The notes: generated from the letters alone by a model not told the origin. 64,000 bases of DNA from Archegozetes longisetosus (GCA_018873245.2 JAEMBT020000006.1:4517855-4581854), one strand, 5' to 3'. Counted from the first letter of the stretch, positions 27,801-39,857 are shown. Numbers and translations: made by a program.

Positions 27801-28518
27801 GGACATGGATCAGTTGATGGTGATAGTGAAATCATGTTTGCACTAATTATCCTCAAACGTTGAATGATTTGAAAATAAATATTGAAAATGAAATTTAAAA
27901 AATAACTACAGAAAATTTGGTCAATTTTCTGAAAGTGTGATTCAAAGAGTTAGGCTGTGTTTGGAGTATAACGGCGGACTCTTTCAGCATTTACCACAAA
28001 TTCAAATAATATGTACATTTTAAAACTTTTGTAATTTTGTTTATGGACTGATAAAAGTACTTTTTGAGTTAGTGCCTTTTTATTTAAGTATAAAGTAGTT
28101 AACCTGTTTTTGATAGGAACCATAATAAAAACTTTATCACTGATGGCTAAGTTTAATTTTAAAATGCCCACCCTGTATATAATTCTGATGGTAAAAATAA
28201 TAATTATTTAAATGTAATCAAATGGCTGCTACATTCACATTTTATGTGGCATACAGTAGAAGCAGTAACTTAACATGTTATTATAGAAGTCCATTCAATA
28301 ATAACCTCCAAAAATGAAGCTAAATTAAAAGTTTTATTGCATAGAATTTAATTACGGCTTGAAATCTTCAAACTTTGATAGATACCTTCAAGTAGAGCCG
28401 GCTGATCATGGAATCTGAGCCCACGGCGGAACCAATGAACCAAATGCTTATTCCCATTTTCTTCATCTCCCACATCATTATCACTGTTTTCGACGACTTT
28501 CTCCTTGTGTTTAACCAT
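21871..28518 (-). CDS. Cryptochrome/(6-4) photolyase family protein, five exons, about 519 residues, one single-base shift
   Basis: Exons in transcript order: 28518-28386, 25986-25789, 24485-23981, 23446-23089 and 22235-21871. The photolyase N-domain starts at [20 protein letters not shown] and includes [10 protein letters not shown] and [15 protein letters not shown]; the FAD domain includes [55 protein letters not shown] and [13 protein letters not shown], with the typical CRY2/(6-4) C-end and no long tail. The usual HHLARHA motif reads HPVARHA, so the first catalytic histidine of (6-4) photolyases is proline (about residue 377). Exon 4 lacks one base relative to frame in a run of five T at 23392-23396; every other junction keeps phase. 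A light sensor or clock role is more likely than repair, by inference. Introns 1 and 4 carry transposons. Confidence 0.92.
22465..22990 (+). mobile_element. Deleted mariner in cryptochrome intron 4
   Basis: Ends are inverted repeats of about 30-40 bases starting TAAGGTYGGAGAGAAATGAA and are flanked by TA on both sides. Between them, about 22635-22905 on the plus strand encodes a mariner transposase N-terminus in more than one frame: [11 protein letters not shown], then [19 protein letters not shown], then [18 protein letters not shown] followed by [17 protein letters not shown]. The catalytic DDD part is missing. It is a non-autonomous, internally deleted copy inserted antisense to the host gene. 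Confidence 0.88.
27479..28175. mobile_element. Tc1/mariner-like non-autonomous element in cryptochrome intron 1
   Basis: The left end CAGGGTAGACATTTTAAAAC and the inverted right end CAGGGTGGGCATTTTAAAAT match over about 25 bases with a few differences, and each end is bordered by TA. The 697-bp interior has no recognisable transposase. A segment near 27.78 kb (catggatcag, then atggtgata, inside a short hairpin) resembles the arms of the foldback at 49.4 kb. Confidence 0.75.
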
Positions 28519-30700
28519 TCATTTAAATTTCAAATTGTTATAAAGCTAGTTATGAATCGGCGTATATCAACTCATCAACACAAATATGAATTTATATATT
28601 TTTTCTTTTAAGAAAATGACTAATTTTTAATTCATTCTTGAATAAAAATCAAAGCATATAAAGGGAAATCTTCAACTTGGAACAATTTATTTTATTGTCT
28701 GTCAAACTTCTAGAAGCTTCTTGTGTTATGTAATAAGTATTAGATCACTGATTGATTACATGGTAACGAATGATGAGCTCTGTTGCTAGTACAACAACAT
28801 ATTCCAGAATATTCTGAACGAAATTTTATTTTGTAGATTTCATGGAATAATCATCTCATATGTCATCCTTGAATATTATATTCTACAACAAACTGAAGTT
28901 ACAATTAGTCAGGACATTGCTTCACATTCTAATTCATTTTGAGAAATATCAAAGTTTTAATCAATAATATTATGTAATCTGATGGAGATCTATTGAAATA
29001 TATCTTAGTATTGCAGTTTCATGTGCTAGTACAATAGATCTGTTATTATTGAATAAGGATTATATAACTGATTTGTAATCAGATTTTATATGATACTGAA
29101 ACTCAAAGTTTATATAATTTTTTTCCGGTGACTAATGAATTTAGGGTTGAAATAAATTAGCGATAGACATTTAAAACTTGTATCTTAATGGTAGATATAT
29201 ATAAAGACTTTTGTTTGCTTTATCCATCAAGATATGTGGGTATAAGTTAGTTATATGGTTACCAGAACTATATTCTCCTAAGCTTAGCGTTGCTATGCCA
29301 CTATTCTCTTTATCTAACTAAACTTAATATATTAAAAATATCACTATAGTAGTTAAAGTTAGTTAGGTTTTAGGAAAGGAGAATCGCAAAGATTAGAAAT
29401 GTTACGTATAGCAGAATATAGTTCTGGTAACCAATAACTCACTTATGCCCAAACCATTATGAAGGGTAGAGTAAACAGAAGGCTATAAATGCATATCGAT
29501 AATTTATTTTTGCCAACCAAATATAATGATCTTTTTGCTCGCGACAGTAAGAAATTTCTGCTAATGCTATCAAGTTTTGTTGCTTGAAATTCTCGACTTT
29601 GAATTGAATATCTGAAAAAACTTTCTAAAATTGTATTGATTTCAATTTTCGCATTTTTATTTCTTGCAACTTTATAACTTTGTTGGATTGACTGAACACT
29701 AACAATTAATAGAAAAGACTTCACTTCCGTATGGCCCACAATATTATTACAATTTTCTGAAATAGTTTCCCACTTACTCTGCCAAATTTATTATCGGACT
29801 TTTTTATATCAGCTATATTTCAAAATCGAACATTCTTAAGAATTTTCTATATTCTGCTATACATTGAGTAGGGAATAAAAGGATTAATAGAATTGCACTG
29901 TAAATGATAAAAATATCGTTTTTGGAAACTAAAATAATTTAGATTATCGTTATCAATAAAAGACTATAATGAATAATTTTTTATTTTATAATTAGTGACG
30001 AGCAAATCGTAAAATCTGGTTGTCAAAGAAATATTATTGATGTGCCAGATGTCAGTAGATTAACAGAAATAATCGTTTTTGTTAATGTATGAGAATTCAC
30101 TAAAAATACTTCGCACTTTAATCCGGGCTCCCTCAACTTTAATGATAAATAACGTATGACTTCTATTAATAAGATTAGTGTTCTGACATGTCTGATCATA
30201 ACTATAATAATATACATTATCGTAAACGAATTCTTTGTGATAAAAGGGATTTAGTCCAATAGTTAGCAAAAAAATATACGTGTTGTGCTTAACAATTGTG
30301 AAATAAGAATTAAATGATAGCAGACATAAAGATAATGTACTATACACACGATCAATTAATGATCCTTGATAGCAACCAGAAGTGATGAACTATCACAGAA
30401 TGCTTCCTAGCTAACTGTAATATATCAGGATATAAAAAAACTTATTTCGTATTCAGTATATATTAGGGAAAGCAGGTTGAAAACCAAATTTGGCAACGGA
30501 TCGATGCCCATTATGGAGAAGTTGGCACAGTAAAGGAGCTTTCCTCGTTGCTTTCGCTGTTTGTTAATTTACTAAGGGTACTTTATTATTTAAAAGCTAT
30601 AAGAGGACTGTAAAAAAGTTGATTCAGTGCAAAGAGTAAAATGTTGACTAAGTTGCAATCAAAGTTCATGATTTCATGACGAACTTTCTAGCAATAAAAA
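28519..30700. other. Spacer between the cryptochrome and EB-module genes
   Basis: Contains the small inverted-repeat element listed at 29.24 kb. The rest is AT-rich with short chance frames; no promoter elements were identified with confidence. Confidence 0.45.
29238..29450. mobile_element. Small inverted-repeat element (MITE-like)
   Basis: About 38 bases at each end are inverted copies with few mismatches; the best-kept core is GGTTACCAGAACTATATTCT. The interior also contains weak inverted repeats around ACTAA words. At about 213 bp with no coding capacity it fits a miniature inverted-repeat transposable element; no family is assigned and no clear target duplication was seen. Confidence 0.6.
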
Positions 30701-30776
30701 TTTGATAAACTTAAGTACTATTTGCAAAACAAAATATTTTACTCTCATAAACTGTAAAAACAACCTCAGAATAAAA

Positions 30777-31475
30777 ATGGGCGTCAAATTTATCCACTAT
30801 GTCTTGAATTTTTACCTAATAAGTAACTTTTGTCATACTACCAATACTGCAAGTCTAACGTCAGATAATTTAAATTCAATTAATTATAACGCTAAGCCAA
30901 AAATATCATCAATTAATGGTAACTGTATTGAAAGCAGCGATTGTTGGATAGGGAGCGATAATAATAGGGTTTGTGTTGACCACAAATGTCAGTGTAAACC
31001 AAATTACTCGTTCGATTATATCAACAATCAGTGTAAATATTTTACGTGTCGTTTGGATAAAGACTGTCAGAGCTATGATCCACATCGCATTTGTGACGCT
31101 TATGACAACTGCAAGTGTGAGAACGGCTACGGTCAGGATTTGGCGACTAGTAAGTGTATGATTTTAAGAACGATCGGCAGTCCTTGCATTCAAGATTCAG
31201 ACTGTTGGACATTAGAAGATTCGCATAGAATTTGTAAACAGAATACGTGTTACTGTAAACAATTTTATAAATTCGATTATAACTCACGCAAGTGTTTGTC
31301 TAAGAATGTTTGTGATTCTGATAAAGACTGTCAAAAGTATGATTTGAATAGGTTTTGCGATCAGTACGGGCTTTGTTTGTGTAAATCAGGATATTTTGCT
31401 AATAGTATTAATGATAAATGTAAAAGAAATTCTCAAACATTCAACAATGAAAATGAGATTGATTTAGATTTTTAA
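30777..31475 (+). CDS. Secreted EB/EGF-like cysteine-rich protein, single exon, 232 residues
   Basis: An upstream in-frame ATG at 30702 exists, but ATG 30777 starts a convincing signal peptide (MGVKFIHYVLNFYLISNFCH, cleavage near residue 24), so I choose it. Four six-cysteine modules follow: NGNCIESSDCW, then CRLDKDCQSYDPHRIC, then SPCIQDSDCWTLEDSHRIC, then CDSDKDCQKYDLNRFC, each closed by CxC and a final Cys. Modules 1 and 3 share DCW, and 2 and 4 share DKDCQ-YD, so a two-module unit was duplicated. Such EB-type repeats occur in secreted arthropod proteins; ligand and role are unknown. The gene is intronless, unlike its neighbours, and AATAAA follows the stop within 2 bases. No membrane anchor is seen; the tail is acidic. 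Confidence 0.8.
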   Translation: MGVKFIHYVLNFYLISNFCHTTNTASLTSDNLNSINYNAKPKISSINGNCIESSDCWIGSDNNRVCVDHKCQCKPNYSFDYINNQCKYFTCRLDKDCQSYDPHRICDAYDNCKCENGYGQDLATSKCMILRTIGSPCIQDSDCWTLEDSHRICKQNTCYCKQFYKFDYNSRKCLSKNVCDSDKDCQKYDLNRFCDQYGLCLCKSGYFANSINDKCKRNSQTFNNENEIDLDF

Positions 31476-32889
31476 AAATAAAATGAATTTTATTATTTTG
31501 AGAAAATCTAAATATATTTGAAACAACATCAATAGTACATGTTCACCACATTAATATGCTAATGACCTTGATTACAATCCCAGGCATTAAGTTCAAAGTA
31601 CACATTGATCAATGAGTTCGTCATTTAGTACGAAGTTCTTTTACTGTCGACAGGCACTAGTCACTATTGATGGTAATTGAATGTGAAAAGACTTCAAAAA
31701 TGAATTAGTCTCCAAATAATGATTTAAAAATAAGTTGAGATCAATTCAATATAACATAAGCAGTCATATCGAAAATTGAAATCTAAGTATGTTGTAAGTC
31801 CTGAAAATGGATCGTAAGGTTAAGCATCAAAAATTTGTTTCATATGAAAACCAAGTTTAGTTTCGTTTTGAATCAGTTTGCTTTTCGAGAATCATATTTT
31901 AAAAGATATGAACTAAATTTAGCGAAGTATCATTTACTTAGGTGACAGATAAAATGCAATCCGAGAAAATAAATTCCAGAAGAGAAAGTCACTACGAAAT
32001 CAGTCAAAGTCAATTATGATTTGAAATTCTACTTAGTTATTGAACATTGTTGTATCGATATCAAAAGTCTTCAAAGTATTTTGAACTACAGATTGTCCAA
32101 AATAAAACTAAACTCAAAATTTGAGTACAATCATTATTTAATATTACACATCGATTGGATGCAACTTATGAATAAAGTTTGAAAAGAGTAAAAGAAAAGT
32201 CAACATTTTAATCGTAATATTTAAGATAAACAAAAGTAGCGTTTAAGATGGTGTTCTCAATAAAACAAAGAGTTTATAATTATAGAACTTATTTGTTAAC
32301 TAAGTCTTGTGATCAACTAGAAAACAATTTGCTGATAAATTTGGTAAAAAAGTACCAACGAATGCGACTATTATTGACATTAATAGCATTAATAAGCATA
32401 CATTGTAGAGAGCATTTTAGACACTATTTTTGTATACCACATTAGACAATAAAAGTTCACTTTGATAGATCAAATTTTCAGTATATGAGTAATTGAAATT
32501 GCTTGCGATTAAAATATCAAATTGTAAAACGCATTTAACTGCTTTATCTGAGTTTAGTTTTATTTTGTACAATCTATATTTATTTGGATAATGAGTTAAA
32601 AACATGAAATAGAATATTGAAAAGAATTAAAATTTTTAGTTTCGTTAAAGATTTTATAAGTTGAAAGATATTATGAAAATACGACAGCGATAAATTAGAT
32701 CTCAACGGAGATAGGCATTTCTGGATTAGATGGATATTAAAAATGCTGAGTTTTGATTCTATATAGTAGATTCAAAATTTTTTGAGCTTCCACCAAACTT
32801 TGGGATGATCAGCAGTCAGGGATGTAGTTCGAAACTATTTGAAAATTTAGCCAGTAAAAGGCTAGCCTACAATTATCCTAGAAAATTTT
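31476..32889. other. AT-rich spacer
   Basis: AATAAA of the EB-module gene lies at 31477-31482. Beyond it only short chance frames are visible; no further tetraspanin-like exons were found next to the pseudogene. Confidence 0.45.
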
Positions 32890-33244
32890 CAATACCTCTC
32901 AAAAAACAAGTCGTTGTACCAATCCATGAAATATTTCTAATTTCATATTATAGCTCGTAGTACAAAGTATATGAAGTATGACTCCATACTAGGTATATAT
33001 GATCGGAAATTGGAAATGTTATTCTGCCTGATAGAGAAGATATATTTATTGTTGAAAGAAGCAAAATATCAATGAAAGCTGTAGAGCAACTAAATAATTC
33101 AAGAAATACAATTGTACCACCGCCTATGATCATTATGTAATTGGCTTGTGTCACATTGTGAATGTCTATGAACCTACTTGGCTGGCATGATTTTGGGCCT
33201 ACTATCAACTAAGTATTTGTTCCACAGGTGGTTAACCCAAAAAT
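32890..33244 (-). pseudogene. Broken copy of tetraspanin exons 2 and 3
   Basis: The minus strand aligns, without gaps at first, with exon 2 of the tetraspanin gene at 12.46 kb: LIVGPKSCQPSRFID and NVTQANYIMIIGGGTIVFLE match LIVDPKSYEPSRFID and NVIQASYIMIVVGGIIMFLG. The exon 2 acceptor AG is kept, a tryptophan codon has become TAG, and the donor GT is lost. Similarity continues through the short intron and exon 3 (TATGGAGT-ATACTTC), so this is a genomic duplicate, not a processed copy. Exons 1 and 4-6 were not found. Transcription is not expected to give a tetraspanin. Confidence 0.9.
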
Positions 33245-34538
33245 CTGTAATAATCTTACGGAAACTCAACTACTGGAATCTGATTGCTGCAATTTTTTAT
33301 CGAGTTATAAGCTAGAAATTAAAAGTAATAAGATATTTTTATTTATGGCTCGAATTTTCAATTAAAAATTGCATATCATTCGTTTAAATAGGTCTATATC
33401 TCAAAGTAAAATTTTTACGGCAAATTAAAGTGAACTTTTCATAGTAATTTTTAAAAATTTATGCCATGCTCATTTTTCTTCGACTTTGCACAACAAAAAC
33501 CAGAAATCAGAAAAACAATTCAAAATCGGAGAAATATTTGAGTGAAATTAATGAATAGCAAATATTAATAAAAATAGAAATAAAGGCATCTGTTAGCATT
33601 GTTTAAATGTCATATCTCATGAACTCCTTTCAAAGGCCCGGCGTAGACTTTGGATAGATGTCTTCATATCTCTCCATAGATCGTACACTGATTTAGATCA
33701 ATAAATCTAAAGGGTTCGCGAAATCGAATTGAAATTTTAAAAGTAATAAAAATGACAGTCAAAAATGAAGCTTCAATTCTGTTTATTAGTAGGTATAATT
33801 TTAGTAGATTCAAGAATGCTACCATTTTTCTTAAGATTAAAATATTGTCATTCTATTTATCTCGTTATGTATATTTCTAGAATTTGTTCCATTGATGATG
33901 AGAACTTTTTGAATTTTTGTCTCACTGGAACAAGCGAAGGAAAAACTTAATCTGTTCGCTCTTTTCATAAATACCAATATCTTATCAGCTACAAGAATTT
34001 TATTTCAGTAACGAAACATTAAATTCAGCAGCGATATTCTAAGAGAAAATCAAACCAATTATGTTATATTATCATTTCAAAAATAAATGAGTAGTTTCCA
34101 TATGACCGAGTGTGAAAATTCAATAAATGACAGGAAAAGTCATATTCAGTTAAATATAAGTGATTGCATTGTACAAATGTAAACGCAACTAATTCTTTGG
34201 TGAAGCAGTCTATGATATACACTGGTAACGATCGGTTGGGTAACTAAAACCAGTCATAAAATGCAAGTAATCAGTAGACGTGATAAACTAAAAGAATTAA
34301 AATATACATAATTAAAACTAAATTTTTCTTTGACTAAACTTTTAATAACTTCACAACTGCACTAAAGGTGTTGAACAAATTTAGAGGTAAAACTTGTGTT
34401 CTTCAATGCTTTTGTTTATAAAAAGAGAGTTTTGCATTATCAACTATTTTATCTAAAGTAAGGATCGTCTTATTGTGAAGTCTCATTTGTTCACTAAGTT
34501 GACCATACTTCAGTGAAAAATCATTAGTATTTGGAAAA
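33245..34538. other. AT-rich spacer
   Basis: A plus-strand ATG at 33765 opens a hydrophobic start (MKLQFCLLVGIILVDS) that could be a signal-peptide exon, but no continuation was found and I do not call it. The rest shows nothing. Confidence 0.35.
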
Positions 34539-34697
34539 TCAGACTTCAAAGTTTGGGGATCTAAGGTTAGTGTTGAAATAATCAGCCGACTCCAGTACTA
34601 TCCTGTCAATTATAGGAACTTGGCCATCCGGCTTACATCTATATTGGGATAAACTAGAGCTAAACCGGCAACCATTCAGATCGTTTAAACAAGAAAT
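34539..34697 (-). CDS. Possible terminal coding exon, unidentified
   Basis: Directly beyond the 3' end of the glutaminase gene the minus strand has a less AT-rich stretch open for 52 codons from a plausible AG acceptor to a TGA: it begins ISCLNDLNGCRFSSSLSQYR and continues with CKPDGQVPIIDRIVLES. The three cysteines would suit an extracellular protein. No upstream exon and no ATG was found; the neighbouring gene has its own polyadenylation signal, so this is unlikely to be part of it. It may be a gene fragment or chance. Confidence 0.25.
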   Translation of the reverse strand: MSCLNDLNGCRFSSSLSQYRCKPDGQVPIIDRIVLESADYFNTNLRSPNFEV

Positions 34698-34715
34698 CTT
34701 TTATGCAAAAACAGT

Positions 34716-34721
34716 TTTATT
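34716..34721 (-). terminator. Polyadenylation signal of the glutaminase gene
   Basis: AATAAA on the minus strand, 15 bases after the glutaminase stop codon. Confidence 0.6.
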
Positions 34722-34735
34722 TCTTAAGCAATATT

Positions 34736-37574
34736 CTAATTTCTCTTTTTGATAGTTAAAGGAGCGAAAACACCACCGATAACTGGTCTATTTCTAAAAC
34801 CTGGCGAATCTCCATTATTAACATCGACCCAATCAGAAAATGGTGCAGTTGATTTAGTTTCTCTCAGCCATAAAGCCGTTGTATCATATAGAACGTGTTT
34901 AAGCTGATCGCTCTCAGAAGCAGCCGCATAAAACATTTCCCAATCATTCTTTGTAAATGTCTTAGTGCTAGTCAATTGAACACCATACTTTTTAGCATTT
35001 TTCAAATACCACGCATCCTGCTCTTTATAAACCTAAAAGAATAAAATTGTCAAACTATTGCTGTAAAACATACATCTTCAATAAATAGCAGTTAAAGTTC
35101 AAAATGAAATTACTTGTGGTGGGACTATATTTGTGCCCAATAGTCTATCTGCGTAAAAATTATATAACAAAAACCATTGGTTATTATCGTTATAACTAGC
35201 TTTAAAGTGATCTCGAGTTGAATCTTGACCATAAGTCTGCCATTGTTTGATGTAATTTTGCGAAACATCTTCAAAATGCTTAACGTCAGCAGTATTTCCA
35301 GAAGCAGTTGCCAAATGGGACATAGATGCTAGCGCAATAATCGCTTTTATTGATAAATTTGTACTGTTCTTGATAGGACCAAGAAAGTCATCAGTGGTTA
35401 GTGCATTACCTGTTACAAAATACAGATATAATAGATGGACCAACTTTTGATTGAACATAAATTATTAAAAGGATCTTTCAGAAAGTTTTTTAACAAAATA
35501 ATTTCCTTTCTTGTTAATTTCTAGTTTACAAGAAAACTGCACTGATATAATATTCATTGAACTTCGCGCTCACTGCTGTTCTTATCAATGTTTCTATAGT
35601 GTTCCCAAACTCTATTACAAGATTGTTTTTAATTTTTGATGAGATGGAAAACAGAGTATTTTAACATGCTATGCGTTCATTTTGATAAAAAATTCTCTGT
35701 AGCTTCATTTCCGGTTCAGAATTTTCTCTAGAACTAGATTTGTGGAATCTTTACGGAAATTTCCGTTTCTAAACTGATTTTGTGGTTATCCAGGAGATCA
35801 CACTAATTTTTATTAAATTTACCTACCTGTAAAAAGGCCATGATCAACCAAATATTGACTCCATTGTTTTAAGATTTTGTAATGTTTTTTCGCAAAATCA
35901 GCATCATTAGTTGCTTTCAAATATGCGGCGGCCATTAGTATCATATTTGCACTTTCTTCTACCTCCATGGCTTCTTCTCTACCATCAACATGCCCAATAC
36001 ATCTGGGATAACTAGAACCCAAGTCATGCATTGCGTATTTGCGAGGGAAAAAACCAGCTTCCTGATTCTCAAGCAATGGCTCTAATTCGAGTTTTATTAA
36101 AAGAGGATTCAAATAATATAAAACTGGGAAATGAGGATAAATAACATCTGTTGTTTGACAATTTCCATCAGAAGATATCTCTTTAAGCATCATCCATGGC
36201 TTAGCAGGAGTTCCAACCAATTCTATTCCACCAAATGCTTGACGTAATGCAGCAGAAACAATTTTAACATAAGAATCACCTCCTTTAAAAACAGATAAAT
36301 TAATTATGTGACTAAAAGGACAACTTTAAAGAAAGATGACCAAGTGCTCCGAAATTTTACCGGGAAGTTTCAAATTCAACCAGGTTTCTCAAAATTCGTT
36401 ACTTCATTTGGCTTACATCTAAAATTAACACTCTAAGAAAAACATTTTTTGGTACCCACTTCGATTATTTTAATATCCCGGAACCTTGAATATGAGACTT
36501 GGTCACCCTACTTTCGAACCATACCAACTTGATGAGCATCGTTAATGATCCTGGTATCAAGTGCATTAGCTCTTTCCAATGCTTTGCTTCTATCATCATA
36601 TAAGAATTCAACCATAGCATTTGAATCAGCATTGAAATAGCTTTCCCACAATGAATTAATTGGACCTGTTGTGTAATTAATTGCTGGATGTCTAACATGT
36701 GCGATACCATAGAAAACGGAGTGAGCCGAATCATCTATTGAGCCAAAATCATGAGCATAGGCGAAAACCGGCCAATTCGTATTTATTGGGCGGAAGTGCT
36801 CATCAATCTTATTGTTTAGTTTGCCATTTTTAACAAATTCCGATCTTACTTGAACTCCATCTCCTGCTTCATAGGTAACACTCGAATCAGTGAAGAACTT
36901 GATTGTTCCCCACTCCGCCTGATCATTAGCCTCACTCAGAGGTTTTTGATTTTTTAGTTGAACATCATAATTGAATATTTTTCCACTAGAAATTTTATTA
37001 TTAAAAGACCAAGTGACAGTTTCCCTATTATCTCCACCTGCCCATTCAGCCGAGATATCAACATATACCTCTACTTTGTGTTTAGCCTTATCAGTTGATC
37101 TAGCACTCAAGCTTATGTAAGATCCAGGTAGTGATAAATGTTTCAGATCTGTTGGATCAATCGGTGTAAAGAAATTAACTGTAAGTTCAACTGCACCGGC
37201 GGTTAGTGTGAAAATTGATTGTGTTGGTGTTATCTTTAGTTCTTTCTGAACGACCTGAAAGCTAGTTCCAATATTATCCTGAGTTGGGTGTCCCATAAAT
37301 TCGTATGTTTTCCCATCAACTTTGATTAATCCACCTAAGGCTTTGATTGAGTTACCCGTCCAGAACTGAGGCCAATCTCCGTAGAGATGATTAGTGTTTG
37401 ATGTGATCCATGTTGAGAGATATGGTGATTTCACGACTAATGGAACAGCTGGAACTCGATCTAAAATATAATTAATATTTAAGATTGTTAAATTACTTAA
37501 ATAAACCATACCGTACCATTGGAGAGGGCAATGTAAAACAAAGAAAACAAATTAATTAAACCAAATAATTTCAT
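34736..37574 (-). CDS. Secreted fungal-type glutaminase (GtaA family, DUF5127/DUF4965), five exons, 680 residues
   Basis: Exons in transcript order: 37574-37517, 37460-36525, 36282-35827, 35409-35114 and 35032-34736; junction phases 1, 1, 1, 0 and total 2043 nt. Exon 1 encodes a signal peptide (MKLFGLINLFSLFYIALSN). The N-part matches the GtaA beta domain (VPLVVKSPYLSTWI, HLYGDWPQFWTG, VSVFYGIAHVR-like region). The C-part carries the alpha-toroid hallmarks KEISSDGNCQTTDVIYPHFP, FAMHDLGSSYP-like AMHDLGSSYPRCIGHVDG, VEESANMILMAAAY, LTTDDFLGPIKNSTNLSIK and the closing FRNRPVIGGVFAPL. Length is close to fungal GtaA. The family hydrolyses glutamine to glutamate and is typical of fungi and some bacteria, so transfer into the lineage is plausible; introns and a signal peptide show it is an integrated eukaryotic gene. 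No frameshift or stop is present. Confidence 0.9.
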
Positions 37575-39857
37575 GTTTTTTGAGAAAACAGTCAAAATTA
37601 CAAAAGAACCAACTTAAAACCAGTATCACTTTGAACTGGTATCTCTTAAAACCAACGTTTCATCATTAATAAAAGTATTTATTCAATTTGACATCCTTTT
37701 AAATGGGAAAAATTTGTTGAATCGCACATGTATTACCTAATAGAGTAAATATATGTTCGATTAATTTGAAGGTGATTGCAGGTAGCAACAGTCACTATGC
37801 CTGTGATTTAGCTGGCACAGGCAAAAGTGATTCCTGATAAGAAAAACTAATGAGACAATTATTATTAAAAGTTAGTGATAATTAATTTAAAATCTCTTTC
37901 TATTTTTGAACATATTTTGGTTTGATTGTTATATCTTATAGCATTTGTGTCTATTTATCGTGTTTGAAAGTATTAAATATGAAACAAAATATGTTTTAGA
38001 AAGATCATAAATCTTTGCAGTTTTGCTAAAATTTTTATAAACTGAAAGGAAAATTCATTTTAAACAAGTATTATTTACAGAATTAATAAATAAGATCTGT
38101 TTATAGTTGATAATTCAATGATAAGGTTTAATAAAGTTTGAATTCTGTATTAGATCTTATAGATTGAGACTTATAATAGGGTTTAGATTTTTCTGATGGC
38201 GTAACATTAAACTTTGATTCTCTAAAAGAACTCGATCTTTACTACATAACTACTTGAACAACATAAGAGCTCATGCCTTAACTTTGTGTATTTGAATAAC
38301 ACCTGTTATAAAACGAATGCCCTTCAGTTCTTGTATAAAGAAAAGCTTTTCTTTTATCCTAACAGAAATACGACCAAAATAGACTAGGGATTGAAAATAT
38401 AATCAAACTCAATAAGATCAAGTATTCTCCTAAGGAAAACTTTTCTAGAAACAACAGACCTAAAGTTAATTCTCCTAAACCTTGTTTTCTTCTCCTACTA
38501 ACCAGTTTGATCCAACAAATGTTTCTACCTTATCATTAACTGATTTTATACATATGTTCAATTTTCTTGCAATAATAGAAAACTACTATTAAAATCGATC
38601 AAGTTTTTTTGAAATATGTAAATCAATTCTATACATTTCCATTCATAAAACGTCAAAGAGATTCTTACTAAACTTTTCTATGATCTAACAAAACAACTTA
38701 TTTGTGATCAATTTTATCTTTAAAGAGAAATATTTGTTGAGAAAAAAGACCTAATAAGGAAAGAAAAACATGCTTGAAAGAGTTTACTTTAGTACAGTCG
38801 TAGTATTTATTTTTTGAGACATAATATGCAACTCTCATGAGATTTTTAGTCAAGTGATATGAATATTACCGATCAATTCATAAGAAACCTTGAACTAGCT
38901 ATTAGATTCATACTTACTAAAAGTAATATCTACTTAATACTTATTGGACTGAGGAAAGGTTATACTTTCCACTGTTAATATAAGTTGCATACAGCTTCTT
39001 AAAAATTCTATGATTATGCAATTTTCCAGATGAGAGTCTGTAAACACTCAAGTCAATTATTTTCTGGACAATATCCAAGTCTTTGATAAGTAAAAACGAT
39101 CCAAATATTTAGTACGGAAAGTTGTTGCTTTTGTGCTCATCTAAAGTTATTGTAATTGGAAGAAACTTCCCATAAAAATAAAATTATTCATATTGGTATG
39201 CAATAAAGACACCGTTGAACATTTTTCTGATCTATTTTTGGAATAATTTACACCGTGGATAAGTTTTCAAATGTCCAAATTTTTTAGAACTTTATCTCTT
39301 GATGACACTAAACCCTTGATATTATCAACAACTCTGTTATGTATTAAGAAATAGTTGCCATGGAATACAAAGAAATAAATTAATTAATAGACGAAATGTT
39401 TAAGCTCCTATATATTTGTAACAATTTATCTGTTTATTTTCAAAATGATAACAGACCAGCATTAACGGAGCTTGTCTGTCTTTATAATACGTATTCATAA
39501 TTGTTGAAAGCATTTTGTTACGAAAAGTAAACTTGACAATAAACTTTAATGGAATAAGCGGATTTCTACAATTTTCATTAGCATAGATAATTTGCTGTCA
39601 ATGGAAATGACGACCAGTATACCAGTAATGCTTTAATACATTTAAAGACACATTGATTCAAGGCATAACAATATTGAATACTGTTATCAAACTTACAACT
39701 TTGTTCTATATTGTGTAGCTTTCAAGTGCCCTATAGAGATGAGAATGTTAGAAAATCAAAGTTTTAATTGTAAAAATATAATCATGTTTATAATAATTAA
39801 TGAAAACTGAAATTTTTCTAATCGAAAAGGATGAATTATTCATGAATGTCTCTTTAA
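37575..39857. other. Spacer upstream of the glutaminase gene
   Basis: AT-rich, with no supported gene. A short partial direct/inverted repeat around TTAAAACCA and ACTGGTAT lies at about 37.61-37.66 kb just before the glutaminase start; its meaning is unknown. Confidence 0.4.

Noticed and set aside
28408-28611. 67-residue plus-strand frame
   Set aside because: It overlaps cryptochrome exon 1 in antisense; the minus-strand reading has the family's N-terminal motif.
36465-36734. 89-residue minus-strand frame inside the glutaminase gene
   Set aside because: It is a shifted reading of glutaminase exon 2.
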